A stretch of 64,000 nucleotides of DNA from Paramecium tetraurelia (Eukaryota > Ciliophora > Oligohymenophorea > Peniculida > Parameciidae): contig NW_001799078.1 in the NCBI RefSeq assembly GCF_000165425.1, forward strand, positions 285,057-349,056. The letters are read 5' to 3'. This document shows positions 11,901 through 24,331 of this stretch, piece after piece. Made by a program: the position numbers and the translations under genes. The notes beneath the pieces are model-generated. The model ran no database searches. It was not told the origin of the DNA and saw only the letters and a list, made by a program, of their open reading frames with translations. How positions within the stretch are numbered: the first letter of the stretch is position 1; the number at the start of each line of letters is the position of its first letter.

Positions 11901-14900
11901 ACAACAATATGAAAAATGGAAATCAACTCATTAAAGTCTCTTTGCAAATCAACCAGTAGGGTACTTTGAATTTGAAGGAGACTCAAAAGAGGCTCTATGC
12001 AAATTGGAAGTTATACGACCATGCAAATATTTAATGCTTAAACCAACGAACTTTAGAAAAACACCTCATGATCATACAGCACATATTTAAACTAACTCCG
12101 TTGAAATCAAAGGTTTTGCTGCTTACGGAATTGAAATTCCCAAGAGTTAAATTGAAAATTCAACTTTTGGTACAATCTCAGACTGCTAATTATTAACCTA
12201 ACTTAGAAAACGAATTGATCTACCAGATAAATTGATTGTTTAATGTTAATATTAAGGAATAAATGGGTACCCAAGCAATGGTATTATTGAATTTGATACT
12301 GTATTTTCAGGAGATTTTATTATCAAACCATATGAAGATTAAGAATATAAATTATTAAAGGTGACAGTGACAGGGAAAAAATATAATAATTTATATATCA
12401 ATCAATTAGATAACCTAATAGAAGAGGTATATCAGAAAAAACCAGGGGCTTTGAGTGTTCTTAATTTATTCATGAAGAAAGAATCCAAAAAAGTATTAGA
12501 AATCATTAGTTTATCTAAATTTATTCTTGGAAATGTGTTGTCTTAGAATGTAAATGAATAAGTAACAGAATTCTTCAGACATCTCTAATAACACGATGAA
12601 TTTCATGATATTTTATTGTAAGTGGCACAACAGATACTAAATAAGATTGAAAAAGTAGTTTTGACAGAAAGTGGTTTAGAATACTTTTTAGGATTGTTAA
12701 CTTACACAGCCAAATTTAAAACACAAGAAATCACAGATCTGGCTATAAAATCTTTATTGCTTGCTTTACAAAAGTTGAAAACAATTGAACACAAAGATAT
12801 GTTCTTATTTTCAACCAAATACGGAGGTCCTCAAGGATAAGTTCAAATCTAAGAAATCGATGAAAAATAGATTGAATAGAATGGTAACTAGAAAACCTTG
12901 ATATGCTAAAAGGATCCTCTGTCTTAGATTCTAATTATGCAATTGTCAAATAAGTAATAGATTAGGAGATTTGAAGTCAATCTTCTTGGAGAATTTGAAA
13001 TTGAGAAATTGTCCTTAAGATTTCAATAGACATCCAATTCAGTCAAATTTAGAGTACAAGTTTGGGTAGACAATTTAGTATTAGATTAAGTTTATGATGA
13101 ATGGACCTTTGTGTAATTCACTGATTATGTTCATAAGAGTGCTAATTACAACAATTACAATTGCTTACACATTGGACTCAATAGAATTAGAGCTCGTAAA
13201 TTATTGGTGCAATTAACTTTGGGAAGTGATAATTATTACTCTAAATAATCAGTTTAGCTATAGATCCCATAGAATTACTTAACCATCATTCCAGAATTCT
13301 ATGGATCTCTTTTGAATGCTGAATTAAGTCCATTAGAAATTACTGAAGATTTCAGATTTAAGAATACCTTATCATTAGGTGAATCCCTTTATTATGTCTA
13401 TTAATCAGATAAATCTATACTCATGGACTCATACAATGTTTATAAAAAGACTGATTTAACTGATCATTACATAGTGATGTCAACTAAATCATTAAGGAGA
13501 AATGCTGATTATCTAGAACAAGCGATTTACAAATTGCAATCAGAAATGCAATTAAAAGAAAAAAGCAACCTACAAACAAATCACCTTTAAAATCTAATTG
13601 AATAAACTCAATTAGAATTTTTGAAAGTAGCACCCCCTAGAAACTACGAAAACAATTCCAATTTCTTAACAGTATTCTCATCACTTCTGTTGAGAATGCT
13701 TATTGCTATCTCTGGCACAGTACCTGATGTATTAGAATTCATAAAACTTATCATATCACTGGGAGATATGAACGGAATTACTGATTTGGCTTTATAATTC
13801 ATTCAAAAGAAAGTTAAAGACTAAATTCCTGAAGAACAATGGAACGAATTGATTATAGGATAATTTACAAGTCAAAATGCTCTAAAGAAAAAGCTATTGC
13901 ATTAATTGCCAATCCCAATATTGGAATCATTATAGAAATTAATTGAATTAAAAGATGATGTGCTTTATGACGCATTAGTAACACAACTATAGAGAATTCC
14001 ACAGTAAAAATATACCGAAGATGGAAATCCAGATAATGAAAAGATTTTAACTTTGATTTTTGAATTTCTTATCAATGATACTAAGTTTAGATTAAAGCTA
14101 TTGTAAAATGCATTGCCAAAATGTACTGCTCTCTAAATAAAGAATTCATTAAATGAAAAGATCCTAACAGATATATTTTCAAGGGGAATATCATAGCCAG
14201 AGAAATTCAAGTTTCTGTTGGAGATGCTCTTATAACCAAGACAATTGGAAAGTAGATACACAGATTGGGCAGCTACACTATAATTGAGTGATCAAATAAA
14301 TAAGACTTTATAAATTGAGAAGGATAGTTTGATCTATATATCAAAATACATAATATACTTCTGTTAAATCTACATAAAAGAAAATGTTGAAAAATTAAGC
14401 ATTGATAATTTGTTATTGTTATTTGATTTTCTGACGAAGAGTGTAAAGAAGGTAAACAAATTGAAAACTAGAGAAACCAATAAACAGTTAACTGATTTTG
14501 AAGACTTTTTGTAAAGATAACACATTTAAATATGTTATCCAGACACAATAAATAGACTGATCCAATTATTAGAGAAATCAGAGAATTACCTAGCTTGGAA
14601 TAAGGTATTGAAAGTGATATTGATGATAACACCTCAATTGCAGAATGAACTACAAATTTATCAAAGGGTTATCCAATCATATTTAGGATGCAAATAGAAG
14701 TTGTTGATGAATGAGTTACTCTAATTCACTCTTAATTTAGCATAATAATAAGTACAATAAAATCAGACATGTTCGCAAATTATCGATGCCTTATTACCAC
14801 ATCTGGGATTAAATGAAATAAACCATATCTTCATAGTATTCTCCTAAGATGTATAACACATCTACTTGAATAATGTTAATATTCTACTCAAATACATAGG

Positions 14901-17900
14901 CATGTATCTACCATATTAAGGAGGAAAGGATGGCATCATTAATGCTGACAGTCAAGTGATTCAATAACTAGAACTCTGTTAATCGATGATCTACTTACTA
15001 GTGCAAAGTGAGTAAACCTTACCATAACTAAAGGAGAGTCCGGATTTGAATAATTTATTCGAATGGTTTTGTTTGAATTGTTATTCTGGAAAACAGATAC
15101 ATTCATATGCTGGCTAATTACTTGAGTGGATGAGTGAATCATTAGATTAACTCTTTGAATTGTTACCATGCAAATAATACATCTTAAAATAATTATTCAA
15201 ATAGCAATACTACATAGATGATGTGATAACTAAACAGTATGAAAATAATTAGATCACTTCATATACTGCATTTACATATACAACTCAGATTTTGGAAGTG
15301 ATTCAATCACAATTTGATAAGTATTTAACTTCAGATGATGTTGCATAGCAATTCTAATCAGATATCTATCATTACCTAATAAATAAGATCATATAGGAGA
15401 AACAAATTACATAGGTCTAATTTTTAGAAGAAGAATTTGGCAATAAAATGAAGGTTTTCAATTTGCCAGGCCAAAATGTGTCTAATTAAGATTGGCCATT
15501 GCACAAGAAAGGAGCAAAGAGTAGATTAGCTCTTATTACTCTACCCTAGGGAATGAGAAGTGAATATCAAATGGTCTTCTAATTCGATAATGAAATCGAA
15601 ATCAAAAATATTAGATTGGGCATTTAAACATTTACTGCAGATTTTACAGACAAATAATTAGGTACTCCAAGCAGTATCTTACTAGAAGTAGGCAAATCAC
15701 TAGAAGAACTATACCCAATTGCTGAAATGCAATTAGTAAATGACGAGCATTATTCGCAATATTAAGTCAAAGTCTTTTGCTATAATTCTCAGGTCATGAA
15801 TAAGTAACAATTACCTTCTGGACAATCTGTGAAATTCATAAGTTTCAGAATGAGATAACAATATGTGGAATAATTGGACACTACTAGAACTATGAAAAAG
15901 CTGTGTTTGGGTATCAGTTTTATTTCTGTTATTGGATACAGTGCAATTCGATAAAAGGTTGATTTCATTTACACATTGTAAGAGAAGACTGCAATCGAAA
16001 TTCTATCCAAATTCTGTAAGCCCAATTATCAGAAGACATTACAATAGTTAGCCAACGATTCCATAGTATTGGAATAACTCTAAAATAATATTGATAAGTT
16101 CATGAATGCTCTTAATTCCTATTCATTTTAATTAAGTCCTTTGATTTTAGCAATTGCTAAATATAATCATCAGGTTGGAGATTGGCTTGTAATGAAGTTG
16201 ATGGAATACCCTGAATAATCACATAGTAAATTACTAAGTCAAATTATATTGGAAGGAGAACATGTTCATGAAAGATTCCTGAAATTACACAACCATCTAT
16301 TTGAAAAACTCTTGGCTCTCCAAATTAACAATCATCAATAATAAGATCTATTGTGGTATGAAAAATTAGCTCAACATTTCATTGAATCTTATTGCAATGT
16401 TCTTTTATTACAAAATAGCAAATTGAAATAAAGAGAATTATCTTTAAATATTAATAAAAATGACATAATACATTTAATCGAATTGTTTTAATTGATGCAT
16501 AACAAACACGCTAGACATTTGCTTATCAAACTAATAGTCACAATCACTTATCTACCACATCCTTATTAATAAATTGAAGAAGTTGAATAGATCCTGTAAT
16601 TCACTTTGGATAAGAGTAGAACCTAACCATATTTCCTTGAAGTTCTTGGACCCTTGTCATTGGGTAACAAAGTAAGTATTGGATGGATTGTGAATCAATT
16701 GGATTAAATTTTTGATAAATTTGATTTGAACTCTGTTATTCCATTCTTTTATACTCTATCGACCAATAAAAAGATTGCTGATCATTTACTCAAATATCTT
16801 CTCCCTCTATATCATTTGTTAATAGAAGAACCGACAAGCAAGACAATCTTGAAATAATTAGATGATAAAACAATTGAAACAGTGGCTAAATTCATAAGTT
16901 ATATGGTATAGAAGTATCATGCAAAATTCATCATTGAAGCTTTGATTCGAGATATTGGCAGATTGGAAGGAAATAAAGATATGAAGTTTGTGAGATCCTT
17001 GTTGGTTCCTATTTTGAACAGTGAAGATTATGTGTTTTTGAAGATTCAATTTGAAGATCAAGGCAGATATATTTTGGACCCAAAGTTGATTGCTTAAAAA
17101 AGGATTGATAATACCTAAAAGTAAGACGAAGTAGTTTTTGAATCACAATTACTAACAATAAAGTAAAAAGATTAATTGTTTGCTCATTTAACTGAAACCT
17201 ATTGGAATAAGGTGGCTTATTAGAAAAATGATGGAGATTCTGATATTTTACCACACTTAGAAGATAAATTCTTTAATTCTACTCCCTAAATGATGGTTAT
17301 TAACTATAAAATCAATAATACAGACAAAACTATTATTTTATATCACAATGAGAAATGCATAAAATAAGACAAATCAGATTTAGCATACTCTTGGAATCAA
17401 GGGAAGTTGAAAGTATACTATTTCAATGAGAATAATTTAATTGTCAATGAGGAGATCGACCTGAATGCCTTCATTGAAATATATGATGAGTAAGGTACCT
17501 TAACCTTCTAAAATAATGATAAGGCGTTCTTAGAATTAGAATATGTGGCAGGAGAACCCTCAAGAATCAATTTAACATCATTAAATCTAAAAGATTAGGG
17601 AATAATAGACAATTTAAAGATTGAATACTATGTCTCTGGAGTTAGACCTTAAAAATAAAAGAAAGCATTGCCATAAATCAATATCCCACAAGAGACTATC
17701 AGTTAAATATTCCCTAATTATGAGACTAATTAATCATTGTAATACTATAGTGCTGTTCCAGTTTACTAATTGCCAAGTTAGCTAAAACTAAATGAATTGA
17801 AATAATTGATAGTTTTCAACAAGTATGGATTAAAATAGGAATGCAATATATTTGAAAAATAGACAAAATTGTGTGAGTTACCTACAAATGAACTAAATAT

Positions 17901-20900
17901 TATTGAGCTAGAAGTCAATGCAAGAGACTTCATAGATAATATCCAACCCAAGACATTAACATTCACATATCCATAACAATTAACAATATTCCCCTTATTT
18001 GAAGAAATGAATGGGGTAAATGCTATGTTATCAGTAATTAGAGAAGGAATTGGATTATGGAAGAATTAATAGAGAGCAAATGCTTGGCTATAATTCTTGA
18101 ATGAATTGCAATCATTTTGTTAATTGCCCAATTTTTTCAATTTGTTTATGAAGAACCAATTATGTGTAAATCTATTGTTTGATTTAATTGCCGGACCCCC
18201 AGACTCAAACAATTAGAAATTAGAAGAGGAAGAATAAAATGCTGTTAAGTTCATCTACACTACATTGGTTAGCGTATTCAGTGCTAGTAGTGGACCAGAA
18301 GTAAGAATAAAGGCTTTGGAATAGAATTTAATCAAATAAATCTTAGACCGAATAGCTTTGGTTAGTAAGGAGACTAAGAGAGTATTTAGAAATGTGCTTG
18401 AAAAACAAGTGGTATAAGAATCACCTCAGAAAAATAACACATTGCAGAAATCAACAAAATAGAAGAGAGGAGTGGGATATGCAAGTGATAATACTGGATA
18501 AAATTAGAAATGGAACACCATAGAATATGTGGAGAAGAAAACATAAAAGTCATAACAATTAATTGGTTTATTGGGTATAGTAGAGTCATTCTTTGATTTC
18601 CAACATTGGCATCCAAGTGAAGACCTATTACATAAATTAAAGAACACCTTATTTGAAAGTGCATTATTGCCTTTGCTAGAAAGTGCATTCAGAAGTGGCT
18701 CACTTTTGGAAATATCAAAAGAATTCGATTTGTATTGCAAGTATTTGAAGATAGTTTAATCCATGTCTCATCATAAAGTATTGGCCGGTGTTTTCTTAAA
18801 GATACCTGAGTAGTATTATCCTCCTCAAACTTAATCATTATTTGAATTGTTAAGTGCTTTGGCAGATACATCCAAAATCTTTATGAATTGCATCTAAAAT
18901 AATAGAAAGAAGAATGAAGAAGAAGAGCACTCATTTGAGATTGCCAAAATGATTATAGATACTCATAAACGAATGGAAAATTGCATCAATAAAATGAATG
19001 ATAGTGGTAGTAGTAGCAATGAAGAGGACGAGACTGAATAACTCAAGAAATAGAAAGAACTAGCAAATGAATTAATCTAATAGATTCTATCCAAATAATT
19101 ACCTGAAGCATACAGAACCTTGTTGTCAGACTTGAGATTCAATTACATTGATATGAAGGTTGGTGGCAGATATAAACATCATTACTCAGGCAACATATCA
19201 ACCTAAATAAATCAAGATAAGATCGTAAGATTAGCCTAAGAATTTGCAGATATGTCAACATCCTTACCAATTGAACACACGAATGCCATATTTGTAAGAG
19301 CTGACAAAGAACGTGTAGATGTAATGAAAGCATTAGTTATGGGTGCAAAAGGTACTCCTTATGGACATGGTGCATTTCTATTTGATATTTATGCTGATGA
19401 TTCATATCCGAATGCTCCCCCTAAAATGAATTTATCTACTACAGGAAATGGAAAAGTCAGATTCAATCCTAATTTGTATAGTTGTGGAAAAGTATGTTTG
19501 TCACTCTTAGGTACATGGAGAGGAAATGCTTCTGAAAATTGGGATCCAAAAATCTCTACTCTCCTTTAAGTTTTAGTATCCACCCAAGCCATTATTATGA
19601 GTGAAGAGGTGTATTTCAATGAACCAGGCTCTGAATAGGAAGCAAACACAGATGAAGGTGAAAAGAGAAATGAAGGATATTCTAATATTGTCAGATATTG
19701 CAACATCAAATATGCTATGATAGACTAAATTAGAGATCCACCAAAAGGATTTGAAACTATTATTAAAAGACACTTCTATCTCAAAAAATAGGAAATCTTG
19801 GAGGAATGCAATAAGTGGGTTGAACTTGCAGATACAAAAGAAGCTTTATATACTGGGTTACTAAATGATCATAATTCCAGCTGGTGTAGTGAATTCAAAA
19901 AGAGCAAGAAAGCATATCATAAGAAGTTGTCTGAAGCTGTTAAAGAATTGGAGGAAGAATTGAATAAAATTTAACCACCTTCTGCTGCTGATTTAGAAGG
20001 ATCCAGAGTACTAAGGACTCATGTCAAGAAACAACCTAAAGTTAAAAATCTAAAAGAGGGAATGGCCAATTTGGATGAAGTAGATGTTACATACACAAAG
20101 ATCTAATAGAAGGAATTCGAAGCAAATGATGAAAATGTCTTAGATAGATGGAGTAGATACATAGGTGCTATGGGAATGGATGCAGTGAAGAAATAGGCAA
20201 ATAGTTGTGTTTTGGTATCTGGCATTGGAGCTTTGGGTATTGAAGTAGCCAAAAATATAGTATTATCAGGAGTCAAAATGCTAACAATTCATGATTAACA
20301 AAAAAGCACTTAATTTGATCTTAATGGGTAGTTCTTCATTGAAGAAAAAGATATTGGCAAGAACAGAGCTGAAGTTAGTTGGGAAAAATTGCAATAGCTC
20401 AATTCATATGTCAGAGTAAATTATGAAACATCAGAACTCCTTAATATCGACTTCACTAAATACAACATTGTAGTAGTCTGTGCTACATATCCAAATGATG
20501 TATTATTCAAATTATCAACATTATGTCGTTAACACAAGGTCAAATTAATTATTAGTTCAGTTGATGGAGTCTTCGGAAGAGTGTTCAATGATTTTGGATA
20601 GTCTTTCATTGTTGAAGACAAGAATGGGGAACAAACTGTTGATTATATTGTTAAATCTGTTACTGATAAAGGGGAAAATAAGTTGCACTTTGAAATCACA
20701 GGTAAACATGAATTTTAAGATAATGATGTTGTTATGATTGATAATATTGAAGGAATGATAGACTCAAATGGAAATTCAATTAACAAAACCATTTAAAAGG
20801 TCAAAGTAATTAGTAAATCAATCTTGGAGATTCAATTAAATGGATATTCAAAATACATTCGAAATGGAACTATTAAATTGGTTAAAGTACCTGTTGAATT

Positions 20901-23114
20901 ATCATTCCACCCCTACAATCAAGAATTCATCGATAAACCAATTTATGATCCAAATATGTCAGAATACGATTTCATCAAATTGTAAAATACTGAACAACTA
21001 CACAGTCTTTATAATAATAAATAGATCAAGGATGAAAATTTCGAATTGTTATTCAAACATTACTCAATTTTAGGAGAGTTCTCACCTTTGTCTGCTTATC
21101 TTGGAGGCTTCGTCTCACAAGAGGCCATCAAGGGAATAACTAATAAATTTACTCCAGTTTAACAACTATTCTATGTGGATTGCACAGAAGTATTATAAAA
21201 AGAGATATCCAAAGATGTCAAAGTCAGTGAAAGATCTTTAAGTAGATTCTTGGGTACAGAAATTGCTGAAAAATTAGAGAAATCTAAAATATTCATGGTT
21301 GGATGTGGTGCAATAGGTTGTGAATTACTCAAGAATTTTGCCATGCTTAATTTAGGAATAAAAGGTTCAATCACAATAACTGATCCAGACCATATTGAAG
21401 TTAGTAATCTAAATAGGTAATTCTTATTCAGGGAAAAACACTTAAGAAAACCTAAGTCTTAGACAGCAGCTGCTGCAGTCATTTAAATGAATCCGTATTT
21501 GAGAGATCACATCATAGCAAGACTAGATAAGGTTCATGACTCAACAGAACATATATACACAGATCAGTTCTTTGAAGATCAAGATATCATTGCTAATGCT
21601 CTAGATAATGTAGCTGCTAGAAGATATGTAGACAAACGATGTGTTAATTCTCGTAAGCCACTATTGGAATCTGGTACTCTTGGACCAAAAGGTCATGTAC
21701 AATGCATCGTTCCATTTTAAACTGAATCTTATGGCAGTTCTAATGATCCTGTAGAAGAAGGAGAAATTCCATATTGCACACTCAAGATGTTCCCTGAAGA
21801 GACTTTCCATTGTGTCGAATTTGCAAGGGATAAATTTGGCAAACATTTTTCAGCAAGACCAAAATAATTAATAAAAATGATGGCTGAAGATTATATCCCC
21901 CAGTTTAGAAGATAATAAACCTTTTAAGAGAGGCTATCAAATTGTTTAAGAACAAACCAAACTCCTTTGAAGATTGCATTAAGTGGGCAAGAGGAAAGTT
22001 CTAGAAATACTTCATTAATGACATCAAATAACTAATGTATACATATCCAGAAGATGTTAAGACCAAGGATGGAAATCTGTTTTGGACTATGCCTAAACGT
22101 CCTCCCAAGCCTATTTAATTTGATCCTGAAAATGAAATTCATCAATAATTTGTATCTACCTTTGCTTTTCTCAGAGCCAAAATGTTCAGTCTTTAAACTG
22201 ACAAAGATTGGAGAACTAAAACTTATAGATAATCAGTAGCTAAACAAGCTAATCTAATCACCTTCCCTGAATGGCAACCAAGTGAAGAAAAGAAGAAAGT
22301 ATTTATATATTTAATAATAATTTTAGTCTATTTCCGATAAGGTTAAAGAGCAAGGATAAAAAGAAGAACCTGAAGAGAATGAGACTACTCAAACCCAAAG
22401 CACTTAAGAGGAAACACAATTGTTATTTAAATAATTTAAATCTTTATTGCCAATCACTTTAGCATCTGATGAATTTGAAAAGGATAATGATTAAAATGGA
22501 CACATCGATTTCATACATTCCTTTGGTAATTTAAGGGCTGCAAATTATAAACTGGAACCCATGGATTGGCTAACTGTGAAAATTAAAGCTGGTCGTATTG
22601 TGCCTGCTTTGGCTACTACCACTGCTGTTGTTGCTGGACTATAGACAATAGAATTAATTAAAACTTTGAAGAATGTATAGATTTCAGACATGAAAAACGC
22701 TTTTGTCAACTTAGCCATTCCCTTTGTGAAATTAACTGAACCAGGTTTGGTACCCAAGAAGAAAATCAATGAAAAAGTCACTGTTACGTTATGGGATATA
22801 TGGACACAAGAAATTACAAAGCAAACTACTTTCAGATAGTTGTTTGAGATTCTGAATTAATAATATGATTTACATCCAAGAGATGTGTTTTTGAAGGCTT
22901 AACCTGTGTATATGGAAATAATGTATGCGAAAAAGGCAGAAGAGAAAAAACACTTTTTGGGACCAAGCAATCATTAAAGTATTAGAAATACAGGTATAAT
23001 ATAATGTTATTTTTTATTAGAAATATGTTGGATTTGACTATCAATTTTACATTAAATTAGGAGAGTTAAGAAATTATCAAGGGAATTCCGTAAGTCAGAT
23101 TGGTTTTGAAGTGA
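8909..23114 (+). CDS. Giant SPRY-UBA-ZnF-BIRC6-type E2 fused to UBA1-type E1 ubiquitin-activating enzyme
   Basis: One reading frame of about 4,700 codons, with TGA absent from 9250 to about 21,897. ATG at 8909 and a 23-nt intron at 9227-9249. Domains by residue: SPRY (about 60-190; GVHYWEI, LLNFNEQSLQFYLNG), UBA (about 507-546; [15 protein letters not shown]), RanBP2 zinc finger (about 551-576; [10 protein letters not shown]...[10 protein letters not shown]), a long helical-repeat-like middle, E2 domain (about 3440-3590, Cys3522) closest to BIRC6, then E1 (about 3735 to the end, Cys4282). It should activate ubiquitin, charge its own E2 and ubiquitylate substrates held by the long scaffold. 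Later introns are 22299-22326 and probably 22994-23020. The frame slips by one base at 21897-21901 (C run) and 22945-22950 (A run). An in-frame ATG at 20062 could allow separate E1 initiation. The end is at TGA 23112. Confidence 0.88.
19240..19970 (+). other. E2 (UBC) domain of the giant protein, BIRC6/UBE2O class, plus BIRC6-like tail
   Basis: Ubiquitin-conjugating fold that accepts ubiquitin on a cysteine and passes it to substrate lysines. The sequence has [36 protein letters not shown] (the YP..PP helix-strand link) and the active-site region [19 protein letters not shown] with catalytic Cys codon at 19495-19497. [20 protein letters not shown] follows. The NPN triad, the short 'GKVCLS' approach and the 'YFNEPG' strand are hallmarks of the BIRC6/UBE2O group rather than ordinary small E2s. 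The following helical segment (KYAMIDQIRDPP, HFYLKKQEI, then a Lys/Glu coiled coil to about 19970) also matches the BIRC6 C-terminus in order. In known BIRC6 proteins the chain ends here; in this gene it continues. Confidence 0.92.
20134..23114 (+). other. Ubiquitin-activating E1 (UBA1-like) module of the giant protein
   Basis: Complete E1 architecture by eye. The inactive adenylation half begins [17 protein letters not shown] with [17 protein letters not shown]. The active adenylation half has [33 protein letters not shown] and KSQTAAAAV (nucleotide loop, Arg/Gln and Lys of the ATP site) and [12 protein letters not shown]. The catalytic cysteine domain has [14 protein letters not shown] and [10 protein letters not shown] with Cys codon 21775-21777. 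[13 protein letters not shown] and [12 protein letters not shown] follow. Next is the crossover region [13 protein letters not shown] and [16 protein letters not shown] ubiquitin-fold domain ends IPQVRLVLK before TGA. Two one-base frame slips (21897-21901 and 22945-22950) interrupt the cysteine domain and ubiquitin-fold domain. Both are at homopolymers and are probably sequence errors, but a broken E1 cannot be ruled out here. Confidence 0.88.
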
Positions 23115-23170
23115 TATCAATATTTTATCAAAATATAAATCATAAAATATTATTTTCTTATATTTATGAT

Positions 23171-24297
23171 TCAATATCTCTGTTGTTGGAAATAGTTATC
23201 TTCCAATTCATCAATAAATGTGAAATAGGCAATCACAGCAGTAATATCATCGCAACCAAATTTCAAGTATGGCAAATCACCAATCTTTGAGTTTGTCTTC
23301 TTTTATTTGTTCATTTCATCCCATCTGGATCTGCATTCAGTAACCTATATAAATATCAATATCTACAATAGCTTCAGCCACACTCTCTTTTGGCTCATGT
23401 TTCAAGACAAATCCACAGACTTCAGCACTACTCATCACATCCCAAACACCATCTGATCCTATAACCATAAACTTGTCCTATTTTGTTAATTCAATATGTT
23501 GGACTTCTGGTTCTGAAATCAAGCCTATCTTCTTAGCTTGCAAATCTCCCAATCTATAACTAATTTGAATTTCAATACGTTCTAGTCATGGCAATTCCTG
23601 GCCCCTCATCATCTGCCCAAATACGATATGGACCAACTGGCTAACCATCATGTATTAGCCTTTCGATTTTGCCTCCACATTCTTATGATTCTCTCCTTCT
23701 CATCTGGTCTTGTTGGCTTATGAATCATATGATAATTCAATGGCCCAGTTTCTCTTTTGCAGTTTATCTAAATAGTACTGCTCTGGAATCACCCAGATTA
23801 GCAATGTAACACATATTCTTAACTACAAATATTGATATTGCACATGTTCCAGAATTACTGTAATCTATACCAGAAGATCTGAGTTTTGCTTCAGCATTTT
23901 TAAAAGCACTCTTCAAAAAACTCTCTCTTTGTTTATCATTCTATAATGCCTTGATTCTCTTTGGGTTTTTCTCCAAGAATGTCTAAATATAATCATTGGC
24001 TGCTTAGGATGCTTCTTTGCCTGAGGAACCATGACCATCATACACTTATAATAAAAATGAAGTTAAACCTGCAAAGAAATAACAATCTTCAGTAAATCTT
24101 TCCATAGTACAATAGGAATCTTGACATTCAGTCTTTTTGGGACCATATCCCATCTTTGAATGTCCAAATAATTTGATTTCCTTCATGGGATTTATCAAAG
24201 TCTTGTTGAGATTCTACACCACATTTTACTTCTTCTTCTTTTTCTTGTTCTTGCCACTCTAATTGCTATTACCTCCAAACCAATTAAGAAGAAACAT
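23171..24297 (-). CDS. PP2C-family Ser/Thr protein phosphatase
   Basis: Metal-dependent phosphatase. Minus-strand ATG at 24297 opens MFLLNWFGGNSNQSG and a lysine-rich stretch, possibly a membrane or nuclear targeting segment, followed by the catalytic domain. Signature elements are present in order: CQDSYCTMERF, VYDGHGSSGKEAS (metal-binding Asp and DGHG), CYIANLGDSRAVLF, a strand VGPYRIWADDEGPGIAMTR, FMVIGSDGVWDVMSSAEV (second metal Asp) and CDDITAVIAYF near the end. The stop TGA is at 23171-23173. About 360 residues, close to the usual core length. Several 20-30 nt introns interrupt it. Convergent with the giant gene (57 bases between stops). Substrate unknown. Confidence 0.88.
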
Positions 24298-24331
24298 TTA
24301 TATTTATATATATTTAAATTATTTATTAAAA

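Noticed and set aside
18386-18871. Overlapping minus-strand ORFs (up to 100 codons) inside the giant gene
   Set aside because: They are shadows of the plus-strand coding frame, which is continuous and conserved there.
9250-21896. Hundreds of in-frame TAA/TAG codons in the giant gene suggesting a pseudogene
   Set aside because: The same codons occur at glutamine positions in every conserved gene of the window, including GlyRS and PP2C. They are sense codons in this ciliate code.
22054-22239. Plus-strand 61-codon ORF inside the E1 module
   Set aside because: It is the continuation of the pre-slip frame after the C-run. The conserved E1 sequence ([12 protein letters not shown]) is in another frame.
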